Notes under the pieces: model-generated | Seen by the model: the letters and a program-made list of their open reading frames with translations, nothing else | What the model was told of the DNA's origin: nothing | Databases searched by the model: none | NCBI GenBank assembly: GCA_903889565.1 | Contig: CAISYC010000061.1 | Span: 186,001-250,000 of the forward strand | DNA length: 64,000 nucleotides | From: an uncultured beta proteobacterium | Lineage (GTDB): Bacteria > Pseudomonadota > Gammaproteobacteria > Burkholderiales > SG8-41 | Reading direction: 5' to 3' | Program-made: the position numbers and the translations under genes | In this document: in pieces, positions 8,396 to 22,188 of the stretch | Position numbering within the stretch: the first letter of the stretch is position 1 | How the letters are laid out: each line of letters begins with the position of its first letter

Positions 8396-11300
8396 CATGC
8401 CTCCAATGCAACCGGACCTGCTTTGCGCGCGCGCAAACGCAGGCACCACAAACGGAATCGATCGAGATACAAATAAACCACCGGCGTCGTGTACAGCGTC
8501 AGCAACTGGCTCATGACGAGTCCGCCGACGATCGAAATACCCAGCGGCCGGCGAAACTCCGAGCCGTCGCTGAACCCGATCGCCAGCGGCACCGCACCGA
8601 GCAAAGCCGCCATCGTCGTCATCATGATCGGACGGAAACGCAGCAGACAGGCTTCGAAAATCGCCTCTTCCGGACTTTTGCCGTGTTTGCGTTCGGTCTG
8701 GATGGCGAAGTCGATCATCATGATAGCGTTTTTCTTGACGATGCCGATCAGCAGAATCACGCCGATCAGCGCGATGATACTGAATTCGGTGCGAAACAGC
8801 AGCAGCGCGAGCAAGGCGCCGACGCCCGCGGAAGGCAGGGTCGACAATATCGTGAGCGGATGAATGTAACTCTCATACAACATGCCCAATACGATATACA
8901 CGGCGATGATCGCGGCCAGAATCAGCCACGGCTGACTGTCGAGCGAGGCTTGAAAGGTGCGTGCGGTGCCCTGGAAAGTGCCGTGGACCGAGGTCGGCAC
9001 GCCGATGCGCGCCATGGTGTCATTGATCGCGGCCACGGCGTCGGAGAGCGATACGCCGACCGGCAGATTGAAAGTGATGGTCGAGGCGACGAACTGGCCC
9101 TGATGATTGACCGCCAGCGGCGTATTGGTCGCCTCGTAATGGGAAAACGCCGACAAGGGCACCATTGTTTCGGCTGAGGTGCTGACCGCGTTGGCCAGCG
9201 TGGTCGAGGCGCCGCTGCCGGCATTGCCGCCGGTGGCGGTGGTCGCCGTCGCGCAGCCGAACACCGTTACCGTAATACAACCACCGGTGGTGCCGGTGAT
9301 GTTTCCACTGGTGGTTTGTGTTGCGCTGGTGCCGTTGGCGACCGTGGTCAGCCCGCTGGCAGCGCCATTGGTATTGCGGATCGGCGCAGCACGCACATAG
9401 ATGTCTTTCAATGATTCGGGGCTTTGCCAGAACTGTGGCGCAACTTCCATCACGACGTGGTACTGGTTCAACGCCGAATAAATCGTCGATACCAGCGACT
9501 GGCCGAACGAATCGTTGAGCGTGGCATCGATCTGCTGGGTGGTCACACCCATGCGCCCGGCGGTAGGCCGGTCGATCGTGAGCGTGGTCTGCAAACCTTT
9601 CTCCTGCTGATCGCTGCTGACATCGGCGAGCTCGGGCACATCGGCGAGCGCGCGTTGCAAGCGCGGCGACCAGGTTCGCAGTTCGTTCAGGTCATCAGCC
9701 TGCAAGGTGAACTGATACTGCGCATTGCTTTGCCGTCCGCCGACCCGGATGTCCTGCACCGCCACCAGAAACAGGCTGGCGCCGGGTTCCTTGTTGAGTT
9801 TGACGCGCAGGCGCGCAATCACCTCGTCCGCCGACGCCTTGCGTTCCGAGCGCGGCTTCAGCGATATGAACATGAAACCGCCGTTGCGCTGACCGCCGCC
9901 GGTGAAACCCGTCACGCTGTCGATGTCGGGGTCGCTTTGAATAATGGCAACGAAGTCGGACAACTTCTGGCGCATGGCCTGAAACGAAATGCCCTGATCG
10001 GCCTGGATCGAGCCGATCAGGCGCCCGGTATCCTGCTGCGGGAAAAAGCCCTTGGGAATGATGACGTAGAGAAAAACGTTGAGGCAGACCGTCAAGCCGA
10101 GAATCGACATGATGAGTCGCGGATGGCGCAGCGCCCAGCCGAGACTGCGCTCGTAGCCGTTGCGCGCCCAGGCAACCGCCCGTTCGCTCGCAGCATAGAG
10201 CCGGCTGTGGCCGCCCTTCGACTCAGGACGCAGCAGCCGCGCGCACATCATCGGCGTGGTGGTCAGCGACACTACCAGCGACACCAGGATCGCCACCGAC
10301 AGGGTGATGGCGAATTCGCGAAACAGCCGGCCGACGATGCCGCCCATCAACAGGATCGGGATGAATACCGCGATCAGGGACAAACTCATCGATAACACCG
10401 TAAAGCCGACTTCGCGCACACCTTCCATTGCAGCCCTGAACGGCGGCACGCCGCGCTCAATGTGGCGCGAAACGTTTTCGAGCACCACGATGGCATCGTC
10501 CACGACAAATCCGGTAGCGACGGTAAGCGCCATCAGCGACAGGTTGTTGAGGCTGAATCCGCACAGATACATCGCACCGAAGGTGCCGATCAGCGACACC
10601 GGCACGGCGACACTCGGAATCAGCGCCGCGCGCCAGTTGCGCAGAAACATGAACACGACCATGATCACCAGCGCCATCGCGATCATCAGCGTGCGCTCGA
10701 CTTCGCGCAGCGAGGCGCGAATGGTGCTGGTGCGTTCCATCACAATATTGAGGTCGATCGCGCTCGGGATCGAAGCCTGCAACTGCGGCAGCAATGCCCG
10801 CACACGGTCGGCGGTTTCAATGATGTTGGCGCCCGGCTGCCTGTATAGAATTACCAGCACCGCCGGCTTGCCGTTGGAAATACCGGCGTTGCGCAGATCC
10901 TGCACCGAGTCGACCACCTCGGCGACATTCGACAGTCGCACCGCCGCGCCGTTGCGGTAGGCGACGATCAGCGGCATATATTCGCGCGCCTGCTTCGCCT
11001 GGTCATTGGCGTAAATCTGCCAGTTGCGCTCGCCGGCCTCGACGTTGCCCTTGGGCCGGTTGGCATTGGTCGCACTGATCGCCGAGCGGACGTCTTCGAT
11101 GCCGATGGCGTATTTGTTCAGCGCCATCGGATTCAACTCGACGCGCACCGCCGGCAAGGAGCTGCCGCCCACGGTGACCTGGCCGATGCCCGAGACCTGC
11201 GACAGCTTCTGCGCAAAAATCGACGAGGCCGCGTCATACATCTGGCCGCGATCATAGGTGTCGGAGGTGAGCGAGATGATCATGACCGGCGCGTCGGCCG

Positions 11301-11700
11301 GGTTGACTTTGCGGTAGGTCGGGTTGCTCGGCATGCCGGTCGGCATCAGCGCGAGCGCGGCGTTCAACGAGGCCTGGACGTCGCGCGCGGCGCCGTCGAT
11401 ATCGCGATTCAAATCGAACTGCAGGGTGATGCGCGTATTGCCCAGCGTGCTCGACGAGGTGATTTCGGTAACGCCGGCAATGCGGCCAAGCGCGCGTTCG
11501 AGCGGCGTTGCCACCGTTGCGGCCATGGTTTCAGGACTGGCGCCGGGTAACGACGCCTGCACGGAAATGGTCGGGTAATCGACCTGCGGCAGGGGCGCCA
11601 CCGGCAACAACCTGAACGCGATGATGCCGGCGAGCGCCAAACCGATCGTCAGCAGCGTGGTGGCGACCGGGCGCCGGATAAACGGTTCGGACAGGTTCAC
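8395..11700 (-). CDS. mdtC: RND multidrug efflux pump subunit, MdtC-like
   Basis: Inner-membrane proton-driven exporter of the AcrB/MdtC family. 1101 residues, against about 1025 for E. coli MdtC. The N-terminus reads [19 protein letters not shown] and two large periplasmic loops alternate with transmembrane blocks. The proton-relay motif [19 protein letters not shown] is present, as is the C-terminal [14 protein letters not shown]. The extra length is mostly one Gly/Thr/Ala/Ser-rich insertion at about residues 770-845 containing two cysteines. It overlaps mdtB by four bases upstream and the outer-membrane factor downstream. The two pump genes together match the heteromeric MdtBC/MuxBC arrangement. 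Confidence 0.92.
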   Translation of the reverse strand: MNLSEPFIRRPVATTLLTIGLALAGIIAFRLLPVAPLPQVDYPTISVQASLPGASPETMAATVATPLERALGRIAGVTEITSSSTLGNTRITLQFDLNRDIDGAARDVQASLNAALALMPTGMPSNPTYRKVNPADAPVMIISLTSDTYDRGQMYDAASSIFAQKLSQVSGIGQVTVGGSSLPAVRVELNPMALNKYAIGIEDVRSAISATNANRPKGNVEAGERNWQIYANDQAKQAREYMPLIVAYRNGAAVRLSNVAEVVDSVQDLRNAGISNGKPAVLVILYRQPGANIIETADRVRALLPQLQASIPSAIDLNIVMERTSTIRASLREVERTLMIAMALVIMVVFMFLRNWRAALIPSVAVPVSLIGTFGAMYLCGFSLNNLSLMALTVATGFVVDDAIVVLENVSRHIERGVPPFRAAMEGVREVGFTVLSMSLSLIAVFIPILLMGGIVGRLFREFAITLSVAILVSLVVSLTTTPMMCARLLRPESKGGHSRLYAASERAVAWARNGYERSLGWALRHPRLIMSILGLTVCLNVFLYVIIPKGFFPQQDTGRLIGSIQADQGISFQAMRQKLSDFVAIIQSDPDIDSVTGFTGGGQRNGGFMFISLKPRSERKASADEVIARLRVKLNKEPGASLFLVAVQDIRVGGRQSNAQYQFTLQADDLNELRTWSPRLQRALADVPELADVSSDQQEKGLQTTLTIDRPTAGRMGVTTQQIDATLNDSFGQSLVSTIYSALNQYHVVMEVAPQFWQSPESLKDIYVRAAPIRNTNGAASGLTTVANGTSATQTTSGNITGTTGGCITVTVFGCATATTATGGNAGSGASTTLANAVSTSAETMVPLSAFSHYEATNTPLAVNHQGQFVASTITFNLPVGVSLSDAVAAINDTMARIGVPTSVHGTFQGTARTFQASLDSQPWLILAAIIAVYIVLGMLYESYIHPLTILSTLPSAGVGALLALLLFRTEFSIIALIGVILLIGIVKKNAIMMIDFAIQTERKHGKSPEEAIFEACLLRFRPIMMTTMAALLGAVPLAIGFSDGSEFRRPLGISIVGGLVMSQLLTLYTTPVVYLYLDRFRLWCLRLRARKAGPVALEA

Positions 11701-14700
11701 GGCCGTACGCCGTCCGCCTCGGCATCGGCGCGCCTGCCGCCATCAATGCGACGCGCCAGCCGGTCAAAAGCCAGGTAAATCACCGGTGTCGTAAACAGCG
11801 TGAGCATCTGGCTGACGATCAAACCGCCGAACATCGTAATGCCGAGCGGGTGACGCAATTCGGAACCGACGCCGCCGCCGACCATCAGCGGGAAAGCCGC
11901 AAACAGTGCCGCCATCGTCGTCATCAGAATCGGGCGGAAACGCAGCAAACAGGCCTGGAAGATCGCGTCGCGCGGCGACTTGCCCTCGCGGCGCTCGGCG
12001 TCGAGCGCGAAGTCGATCATCATGATCGCGTTTTTCTTGACGATGCCGATCAGCAGAATGATGCCGATAATGCCGATGATGCCAAGATCGCTGCCGGCGA
12101 CCATCAGCGCCAACAGCGCGCCGACGCCCGCCGACGGCAGCGTCGATAAAATGGTCACCGGGTGGATGTAACTCTCATAAAGTACGCCCAGCACGATATA
12201 CATGGTGATGATCGCCGCCAGTATCAGCAGCAGCTCATTGGTAAGCGAGGCGCGAAACGCCAGCGCCGCGCCCTGAAAACTGGTGCGCACGCTTGCCGGC
12301 AGACCCAGGTCCTGCTGGGTCGCCTCGATCGCCTTGACGGCATCGCCGAGCGAGGCGCCTGGGGCAAGATTGAACGAGATCGTTGCCGCCGGAAACTGCC
12401 CCAGGTGGTTGACGACGAGGGGTGCGAGTTTTTCCGTGACCTTGGCCACGGTGTCGAGGCGCACCTGGGTGCCGAACGACGATGCGACGAAGAGTTCGTT
12501 CAGAACCTCGGGGCCCTTGCGATACTCTGGCTTCACTTCGAGCACCACGCGGTACTGATTGGACTGAGTGAAGATAGTCGACACCAGGCGCTGGCCGAAC
12601 GCGTCATAGATCGTGTTGTCGATGGTGGCCGGCGTAATGCCGAGCCGGCCCGCGGTATCGCGGTCGATCGACACGAATGCCTGCAAGCCCTGGTCCGACA
12701 GATCGCTCGCCACATCGGTGAGCTGCGGCAGGTGCGACATCGCATCGACCAGCTTGTGCACCCAGGTGTTCAATTCGTCAGGATTGGCGGTTTCCGCCGT
12801 GAACTGGTATTGCGTGCGGCTCACGCGGTCCTCGATGGTGAGATCCTGCACCGGCTGCATATAAAGCGAAATGCCTTCGACTGCCGCAACTCTCGGCCGC
12901 AGCCGCTCAATCACCTCGCTCGCACCGGGCCGCTGCGAATGCGGTTTGAGATTGATCAGCACTCGACCGCTGTTCAGCGTCGTGTTGCTGCCGTCGACGC
13001 CGATGAACGACGACAGGCTCTCGACTGCAGGATCTTCGAGGATGGCCTTGGCCAGCGCCTGCTGGCGGTCGCCCATCGCGGCAAATGAAATCGACTGCGG
13101 CGCTTCGGTAATACCCTGGATTACACCAGTGTCCTGCACGGGGAAAAATCCCTTAGGCACGAATACGTACAACAACACGGCAATGGCCAGCGTGCCGACC
13201 GCGACCCATAACGTTGCGCGCTGGCGGTCGAGCACCCAGTTCAACATGACGCCGTAACGCGCGATTACGCGATCGAACCAAGCGCCGGAGGTCCGATAAA
13301 ACCAGCCCTGCTCGGCTTCAGGCGTGTGGTGCAGGAGGCGCGCGCACATCATCGGCGTCAGGGTCAAAGACACCACCGCGGAAATCAGGATGGATACCGC
13401 GAGCGTGATGGCGAATTCACGAAAAAGCCGTCCGACAACGTCGCCCATGAACAAGAGCGGGATCAACACAGCGATCAGTGAAAATGTCAGAGAAATGATG
13501 GTGAAGCCGATTTGCGCCGAGCCCTTCAGCGCCGCCTCGAGCGGCGGGTCGCCCTCTTCGAGATAGCGCGCAATGTTTTCGATCATGACGATGGCGTCAT
13601 CGACCACGAAGCCGGTCGCGATTGTCAGGGCCATCAGCGTCAGGTTGTTGATGCTGAAACCGGCGAGATACATGAAACCGAAGGTGCCGACCAGCGACAA
13701 CGGCACCGCGATGCTCGGAATGATGGTCGCGGCGACATTACGCAAAAACAGGAAGATCACCAGCACCACCAATGCGACCGCCAGCAGAAGTTCAAATTCC
13801 ACATCGCGAACGGAGGCGCGGATGGTGACCGTGCGGTCGGTCAGCACCGCAACATCCATGGCGGCGGGCAGCGAAGCCTTCAACTGCGGCAGCAGCGCCT
13901 TGATGCGATCAACGACTTCGATTACATTGGCGCCGGGCTGGCGCTGAATGTTCAGCACGACCGCGGGAACATCGTTCATCCACGCCGCCAGCCGTACATT
14001 CTCCGCGCTATCAACCACGTCGGCGACATCGGTCAGGTGGATTGGCGCGCCATTGCGATAGGCGATGATGATCGAACTGTAATCGGCGGCCGAGCGCAGC
14101 TGGTCGTTGGCATCAATGGTGGACGCGCGCTGCGGGCCGTCGAAGCTGCCCTTGGCCTGATTCACATTGGACGCGGAGATTGCGGTGCGCAGGTCTTCGA
14201 GACTCAGGCCGTTGGCGGCGAGCGCCTTCGGATTGGCCTGCACGCGCACCGCCGGGCGCTGGCCGCCGCTGATGCTGACCAGCCCCACACCGGGAATCTG
14301 GGAGATTTTCTGCGCGAGCCGCATGTCGACGATGTTTTGCACCTCGGTGAGCCGCATGCTCTTGGATGTGACGCCGAGCGTCAGGATCGGGGTGTCGGCC
14401 GGATTGACCTTGTTGTAGACCGGCGGGACAGGCAAGTCGGACGGTAGCAGGTTACCGCCGGCGTTGATCGCGGCCTGCACTTCCTGTTCCGCGATGTCTA
14501 GGCTCAGCTCGAGGCTGAACTGCAGCGTGATCACCGAGGCGCCGCCTGAACTCGTCGATGACATCTGCTTGAGGCCGGGCATCTGCCCGAACTGGCGTTC
14601 GAGCGGGGCTGTCACTGACGAGGTCATCACGTCGGGACTGGCGCCCGGATAAAACGTGACCACCTGGATGGTCGGGTAATCGACTTCGGGCAATGCCGAC

Positions 14701-14801
14701 AACGGCAGCTGCCGGAAAGCGAGCAGCCCGGACAGCAGAATGGCGACCATCAACAACGAGGTCGCCACCGGCCGCAGGATAAACAGGCGTGAGGGATTCA
14801 T
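11697..14801 (-). CDS. mdtB: RND multidrug efflux pump subunit, MdtB-like
   Basis: Inner-membrane RND transporter, 1034 residues, normal for MdtB (about 1040). N-terminus [19 protein letters not shown]; proton-relay segment [22 protein letters not shown]-terminal [19 protein letters not shown]. It aligns with the following pump gene along its length but lacks that gene's low-complexity insertion, keeping the short [17 protein letters not shown] segment there. Second gene of the operon, 16 bases after the adaptor and overlapping mdtC by four bases. In the characterised MdtABC and MuxABC systems the two RND proteins form a heterotrimer. Substrates cannot be told from sequence. Confidence 0.93.
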   Translation of the reverse strand: MNPSRLFILRPVATSLLMVAILLSGLLAFRQLPLSALPEVDYPTIQVVTFYPGASPDVMTSSVTAPLERQFGQMPGLKQMSSTSSGGASVITLQFSLELSLDIAEQEVQAAINAGGNLLPSDLPVPPVYNKVNPADTPILTLGVTSKSMRLTEVQNIVDMRLAQKISQIPGVGLVSISGGQRPAVRVQANPKALAANGLSLEDLRTAISASNVNQAKGSFDGPQRASTIDANDQLRSAADYSSIIIAYRNGAPIHLTDVADVVDSAENVRLAAWMNDVPAVVLNIQRQPGANVIEVVDRIKALLPQLKASLPAAMDVAVLTDRTVTIRASVRDVEFELLLAVALVVLVIFLFLRNVAATIIPSIAVPLSLVGTFGFMYLAGFSINNLTLMALTIATGFVVDDAIVMIENIARYLEEGDPPLEAALKGSAQIGFTIISLTFSLIAVLIPLLFMGDVVGRLFREFAITLAVSILISAVVSLTLTPMMCARLLHHTPEAEQGWFYRTSGAWFDRVIARYGVMLNWVLDRQRATLWVAVGTLAIAVLLYVFVPKGFFPVQDTGVIQGITEAPQSISFAAMGDRQQALAKAILEDPAVESLSSFIGVDGSNTTLNSGRVLINLKPHSQRPGASEVIERLRPRVAAVEGISLYMQPVQDLTIEDRVSRTQYQFTAETANPDELNTWVHKLVDAMSHLPQLTDVASDLSDQGLQAFVSIDRDTAGRLGITPATIDNTIYDAFGQRLVSTIFTQSNQYRVVLEVKPEYRKGPEVLNELFVASSFGTQVRLDTVAKVTEKLAPLVVNHLGQFPAATISFNLAPGASLGDAVKAIEATQQDLGLPASVRTSFQGAALAFRASLTNELLLILAAIITMYIVLGVLYESYIHPVTILSTLPSAGVGALLALMVAGSDLGIIGIIGIILLIGIVKKNAIMMIDFALDAERREGKSPRDAIFQACLLRFRPILMTTMAALFAAFPLMVGGGVGSELRHPLGITMFGGLIVSQMLTLFTTPVIYLAFDRLARRIDGGRRADAEADGVRP

Positions 14802-14817
14802 GCGTCAGGTCCGGCGA

Positions 14818-16077
14818 TCAATCGCCCGACTTCTGGCCTTTGTCTCCGCCTTTATGGCGACCACCGCCTTTTTTTCGCTCGCCGTCGCCACCCTTGCCCC
14901 CGCCTGCCGTCGCGGGATCGCGTGACGCAAGCTCGACTTTTGCGCCTTCGCGCAAACGATCGGTGCCGTCGATCACCACCGGTTCTCCCGTCTCTACGCC
15001 GGATTCGATGACGGTGGCGTCCGCTTCAGTCGGGCCTACCTTGACCTGACGCAACGTTACGCTGTTGTCAGGCTTCACGACATAGACGTAAGTGCCTTGA
15101 GCGCCGCGCTGGACGGCCGAACTCGGCACGGTCGTCGCATCGCGTCGGACGTCGACCAGCATGCGAATGTTGACGAATTGATTCGGAAAAAGATTGTTGT
15201 CGTCGTTGGCGAACTGCGCCTTCAATTTGACGGTGCCGGTGGTCGGATCGATCTGGTTGTCGATGGTCAGCAATGCGCCGGACGCGAGTTTGACCTTTTG
15301 CTCGCGGTCGTAGGCATCGACAACGACGCGCTGCCCGGCTTTCAGCAACTTAAGTACGAGCGGCAGATTGTCCTGCGGGATCGTGTAAATCACGGTAATC
15401 GGCTGCATCTGCGTGATGAGCACAAAGCCGTTCGCATCGGTTGCGTGCACGACATTGCCCTCGTCGACCTGGCGTAGGCCGACGAGGCCTGAAATCGGAG
15501 CCGTCACTCTTGAGTAGAGGAGTTGCAATTTGGCGTTGTCGACCTGTCCCTGATCGAGCTTCACCGTGCCTTCGTATTGGGCAACCAATGCCACCTGGGT
15601 ATCGAGTGTCTGTTTGGGAATGGAATCCTGCGCAAACAGCAGGCGGTAGCGCTCAAGGTCCACGCGCGCGCCGGCGAGCAAGGCCTGATCGCGCAACATC
15701 ATGCCTTCGACCTGCAGCAGCGCTGCCTGGTAGGGCCGCGGATCAATTTCTGCCAGCACGTCGCCCGCCGTGACAACCTGGCCCTCGCGAAACAAGATAC
15801 GCATCAGCTGGCCGTCAACGCGACTCCTGACCGTTACGGTCTTACGCGGCGTGACCGTGCCCAGCCCGTTGAGGTAGACATTGACGTTGCCGGTCTTTGC
15901 CGGCACCGCAACGACCGGAGTCGCCCGAGTCGGATCGCCGCCGCGGCGGCCGAATTGCTGCGCGCCGGGCGGAGCCTGCTGCCAGCGCATATAGGTCCAA
16001 ACCGCCAACGCGGCGACAATTGCCACGATTACGAGCCCCAGAATCCAAATCGTGAGGCGGGATTTAATCTTCGGCAT
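14818..16077 (-). CDS. mdtA: Periplasmic adaptor (membrane-fusion protein), MdtA-like
   Basis: Links the inner-membrane RND pump to the outer-membrane channel. 419 residues: an N-terminal signal anchor (about 8-30, IWILGLVIVAIVAALAVWTYM), then a lipoyl/barrel-sandwich part starting VYLNGLGTVTPRKTVTVRSRVDGQL, a helical hairpin, and beta-barrel and membrane-proximal domains. The last 28 or so residues are almost all Gly, Lys, Asp and Arg (GGGKGGDGERKKGGG...), a low-complexity tail. First gene of the efflux operon; the regulatory region is the 324 bases between it and gyrB. Confidence 0.93.
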   Translation of the reverse strand: MPKIKSRLTIWILGLVIVAIVAALAVWTYMRWQQAPPGAQQFGRRGGDPTRATPVVAVPAKTGNVNVYLNGLGTVTPRKTVTVRSRVDGQLMRILFREGQVVTAGDVLAEIDPRPYQAALLQVEGMMLRDQALLAGARVDLERYRLLFAQDSIPKQTLDTQVALVAQYEGTVKLDQGQVDNAKLQLLYSRVTAPISGLVGLRQVDEGNVVHATDANGFVLITQMQPITVIYTIPQDNLPLVLKLLKAGQRVVVDAYDREQKVKLASGALLTIDNQIDPTTGTVKLKAQFANDDNNLFPNQFVNIRMLVDVRRDATTVPSSAVQRGAQGTYVYVVKPDNSVTLRQVKVGPTEADATVIESGVETGEPVVIDGTDRLREGAKVELASRDPATAGGGKGGDGERKKGGGRHKGGDKGQKSGD

Positions 16078-16401
16078 GGGCGTCCGTTTTCATTGAAGTC
16101 GAGCCTTTGGCGCTCCGGTCGGGTTGCGTCACGGGGAGCCGCCTGGCCAAGTCGTATTTCTTGGGGCCGGCTACGCTAGGTTCGCCGCCTGAGAATATAG
16201 CAAGTAGGCTGGTGTGCACACACCCTGTAACAAAATGTTACTTCACGGCGGCGCCGCAATGGAACAGGGCACCCACCGGGCAGCCGATCAGCGCAGCTCA
16301 TTCAGGATGCGGCCGCGGGAAGCCCGCGCAGCCACCGCGAGATAATTACAGAGACGCGCGGTCGCGACGGCGGAAAGGTCCGCGAAAAAACGGCGCTGGT
16401 A
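16078..16401 (-). promoter_or_regulatory. mdtA upstream region with two palindromes
   Basis: 324 bases without a supportable gene, between mdtA (transcribed leftwards) and the end of gyrB. Two perfect palindromes lie six bases apart: GTGTGCACAC at 16212-16221 and GTAACA-aaa-TGTTAC at 16227-16241. Read on the minus strand, a possible -10 (TATATT, 16194-16199) puts the -35 region on the first palindrome, though no good -35 hexamer is present. This fits an operator for a TetR-, MarR- or LysR-type regulator of the pump; no regulator gene is adjacent. A short inverted repeat CGCGGG-aag-CCCGCG at 16314-16328, without a T-run, could be a weak gyrB terminator. Confidence 0.45.
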
Positions 16402-19958
<3,557 letters not shown>

Positions 19959-20144
19959 ACTTTATTTTCCTAGTAGTAGTAATAACTCTCACGGTTATTG
20001 TGGATAGTCGTCTAAGCCCTTTGCCGTGCAGACATTATTGGTGTCGAACAGGAAAACAGAAACGCTTTTTGCCTGTGGATGAATTGTGCATTCAATTCGA
20101 AAACGCGCCTTATTTCCAACTGTGCACAAATTATCCACGGGATA
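19959..20144. other. Candidate replication origin (oriC) in the dnaA-dnaN gap
   Basis: 186 bases between dnaN and dnaA. Three 8-of-9 matches to the DnaA box TTATCCACA occur: 19999-20007 (minus-strand sense, CTATCCACA), 20074-20082 (minus, TCATCCACA) and 20131-20139 (plus, TTATCCACG). A TTGTGCACA-like sequence lies at 20121-20130. Beside the first box is the run TAGTAGTAGTAATAA (19971-19985) and a short AT-rich stretch. This box-spacer-trio-AT order is that of the basal unwinding system of bacterial origins. The AT-rich part is short (about 12 bases before the dnaN start), so the assignment is an inference from motif layout and gene context. Confidence 0.55.
19971..19985 (+). other. DnaA-trio-like element
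   Basis: Five consecutive trinucleotides TAG-TAG-TAG-TAA-TAA fit the described trio pattern (3'-[G/A]A[T/A]-5' repeats), the single-strand DnaA recognition element. It is followed, after a 13-base spacer, by the minus-sense DnaA box at 19999-20007, the same relative orientation as I recall for Bacillus oriC. Confidence 0.5.
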
Positions 20145-21467
20145 TCAACTTCTGAGAACTTTCATCAAGGAATCGAAGTCGCGGGTGATTTCGTGGCTGG
20201 TGGATTTCAGGGCGGCTACCTTGCGACAGGCATGCAGAACGGTTGTGTGGTCGCGTCCGCCGAAGGCTTCGCCGATATCGGGCAGGCTCAAATGTGTCAG
20301 TTCCTTGGCCAGCGCCATGGCCATTTGACGCGGCCTTGCCACGTTGCGCGTGCGCTTTTTTGAATACATTTCCGACACCTTGATTTTGTAGTAGTCGGCG
20401 ACTGTCTTCTGGATGTTGTCTATCGAGACTTGCCGGCTTTGCAATGCGAGCAGGTCTTTCAGCGCTTCGCGGCAGACTTCAATCGTGATGGGAAGCCCGG
20501 AGAAACGGGAATACGCGAGTATGCGCTTGAGCGCGCCTTCGAGTTCGCGCACATTGGTCTGGCTGTGGCTGGCGATAAAAAACGCAACCGATTCGTCGAG
20601 CTGAACATTTTCCGCCTCGGCCTTGCGCAGCAGAATTGCCACTCTCATTTCGAGTTCCGGCGGTTCTACCGCCACCGTCAGACCCCAGCCAAAGCGGGAG
20701 ATCAGACGGTTTTCTATGCCGGCAATCTCGCGCGGATAGGTGTCGCAGGTGATGACGACCTGTTTGCGCGATTCGAGAAGTGCATTGAAGGCGTAAAAAA
20801 ACTCTTCCTGCGTGCGGCTTTTGCCGCTGAAAAACTGAATATCGTCGATCAGCAGCAAATCCAGCGAATGATAATAGCGTTTGAAATCGTCGAACGCTTT
20901 GTGTTGATACGCGCGAACGACGTCAGAAACATACTGCTCGGCATGTATATAGCGAATGCGGCTCTGCGGATTCCGCTCTTGCAGGAGATTGCCGATCGCA
21001 TGAATCAAGTGCGTTTTGCCGAGACCGACCCCGCCGTAGACGAATAAGGGGTTATAGGCCTCCCCGGGACGCTCGGCAACCTGCATGGCGGCTGCCCGCG
21101 CCAGTTCGTTGGCCTTTCCGGTGACGAAGGTCTTGAATGTAAAATCCGGGTTGAGTCGCGAAATTTCCCGCGTGCTGGGTTTGTTGCCGCGCGTTTCGAC
21201 CGCTACGGCGTGGGTGGCGACCGGCGTCGCCTTTTCCGCCAGCGCCAGCGACACGGTGACCTCCGGACTCAGTCGCTCCGCCGCCATGCGCTGGATCTCG
21301 CCCAAAAAGCGGTCACGGATCCATTGCAAAACAAAGCGGTTGGGCGCGGTCAGGGTAACCTTGTCGTCAACCGCGTGAAATTTGAGCGGCTTGATCCAGG
21401 TTTTGAATTGCTGGGGCGGCAATTGCTTTTCAAAATGATCAAGGCAAGAGCGCCAGAAACTGTTCAT
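20145..21467 (-). CDS. dnaA: Chromosomal replication initiator DnaA
   Basis: AAA+ initiator that binds DnaA boxes and opens oriC. 440 residues. Domain I starts [24 protein letters not shown]; the AAA+ domain has Walker A GGVGLGKT (145-152) and Walker [10 protein letters not shown]; domain IV carries the DNA-binding signature [17 protein letters not shown]. The Shine-Dalgarno is poor, so translation may be modest. A perfect DnaA box lies 82 bases upstream of the start codon, consistent with autoregulation. Divergent from rpmH, the usual arrangement in beta- and gammaproteobacteria. Confidence 0.98.
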   Translation of the reverse strand: MNSFWRSCLDHFEKQLPPQQFKTWIKPLKFHAVDDKVTLTAPNRFVLQWIRDRFLGEIQRMAAERLSPEVTVSLALAEKATPVATHAVAVETRGNKPSTREISRLNPDFTFKTFVTGKANELARAAAMQVAERPGEAYNPLFVYGGVGLGKTHLIHAIGNLLQERNPQSRIRYIHAEQYVSDVVRAYQHKAFDDFKRYYHSLDLLLIDDIQFFSGKSRTQEEFFYAFNALLESRKQVVITCDTYPREIAGIENRLISRFGWGLTVAVEPPELEMRVAILLRKAEAENVQLDESVAFFIASHSQTNVRELEGALKRILAYSRFSGLPITIEVCREALKDLLALQSRQVSIDNIQKTVADYYKIKVSEMYSKKRTRNVARPRQMAMALAKELTHLSLPDIGEAFGGRDHTTVLHACRKVAALKSTSHEITRDFDSLMKVLRS

Positions 21468-21526
21468 TGCGGGCCAAGGAAAAGAGGTAATTTCAGGGGT
21501 CAGCAGGGCTACCCGCAGGAAGGGCG

Positions 21527-21557
21527 ATTTTAGCGTTTTTGAAAATAGTTATCCACA
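21527..21557 (-). promoter_or_regulatory. dnaA: dnaA promoter overlapped by a perfect DnaA box
   Basis: The minus strand has a -10-like TAAAAT (21527-21532). The place for a -35 at 17 bases spacing (21550-21555) lies within a perfect 9-of-9 DnaA box, TTATCCACA at 21549-21557. No consensus -35 is visible. Binding of DnaA here would compete with RNA polymerase, the classic autoregulation layout. The box is certain; the promoter position is inferred. Confidence 0.5.
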
Positions 21558-21602
21558 AGCGTCAGGGTGATTTTGACCAACCACGCGCAAAAACTGCGGA
21601 CA

Positions 21603-21632
21603 TTGACAGAAACGGGTGTTAGCGGTTGTAAT
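21603..21632 (+). promoter_or_regulatory. rpmH-rnpA promoter
   Basis: Consensus -35 TTGACA at 21603-21608, an 18-base spacer, and -10 TGTAAT at 21627-21632, pointing at rpmH. The rpmH ATG follows 32 bases later with an AGGA Shine-Dalgarno at 21653-21656. One of the best sigma-70 matches in the window, as expected for a ribosomal-protein operon. Confidence 0.7.
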
Positions 21633-21664
21633 AGCGGGCTTTTTAATTTGACAGGACGGATACC

Positions 21665-21799
21665 ATGAAACGGACCTACCAACCGTCGACAACTCGGCGC
21701 AAGCGGACGCACGGATTCCGTGTGCGCATGAAAACCCGCGCGGGACGGGCGGTTATCCGCGCCCGTCGTGCCAAAGGCCGTGCGCGCCTGGCTGTTTGA
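21665..21799 (+). CDS. rpmH: 50S ribosomal protein L34
   Basis: 44 residues, the exact usual length: [20 protein letters not shown] at the start, then [24 protein letters not shown]. Highly basic protein of the large ribosomal subunit. First gene of the rpmH-rnpA-yidC-mnmE run, preceded by a strong promoter. Its stop TGA (21797-21799) overlaps the TTG start of rnpA, so the two are translationally coupled. Confidence 0.97.
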   Translation: MKRTYQPSTTRRKRTHGFRVRMKTRAGRAVIRARRAKGRARLAV

Positions 21800-22188
21800 T
21801 CGATACCACGGCAACCTTTTCTTTTTCTCGCGCCCGCAGACTCGACGGGCCGCATGCTTATGCGGCGGTGTTCGCGTATAAATGCGCGGTGAACGGGCGC
21901 TGGTTTCAAGTCTATGCAAGACCCAACGGCGCTGAAGGCGCGCGCTTGGGGGTTGTTGTAAGCAAACGCATCATGAAAAAAGCGGTCAGCCGCAATTACT
22001 ACAAGCGGTTGGCGCGTGACGTCTTTCGCCACCAGTGTGCGAGCGTGGCTGGGGCGGATTTCGTGGTGCGCCCGCGGGAGCAGATCGTGCCGGAATTGGC
22101 GGCCAACGCGCGCGTCGAAATGGCGAACTTATTGCAGCGGGCGCATGGTCATTGCCGTAGCCAGGCGTCGGCGGCAATGGCTCGTTAA
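21796..22188 (+). CDS. rnpA: Ribonuclease P protein component
   Basis: Protein cofactor of RNase P, which matures the 5' end of tRNAs. 130 residues. The family start [19 protein letters not shown] is followed by [29 protein letters not shown], the RNR-type RNA-binding signature; here the motif reads RNYYKR rather than the usual RNRIKR. No ATG or GTG lies before the conserved N-terminus, so the TTG at 21796, overlapping the rpmH stop as TTGA, is the likely start. Downstream, the yidD gene normally overlapping rnpA is not found. Confidence 0.9.
   Translation: MIDTTATFSFSRARRLDGPHAYAAVFAYKCAVNGRWFQVYARPNGAEGARLGVVVSKRIMKKAVSRNYYKRLARDVFRHQCASVAGADFVVRPREQIVPELAANARVEMANLLQRAHGHCRSQASAAMAR

Noticed and set aside
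12162-13088. A 308-codon plus-strand open frame
   Set aside because: Antisense to the mdtB coding sequence, with shadow-like composition and no family features. Similar frames at 9424-10395 and 13512-14447 were rejected for the same reason.
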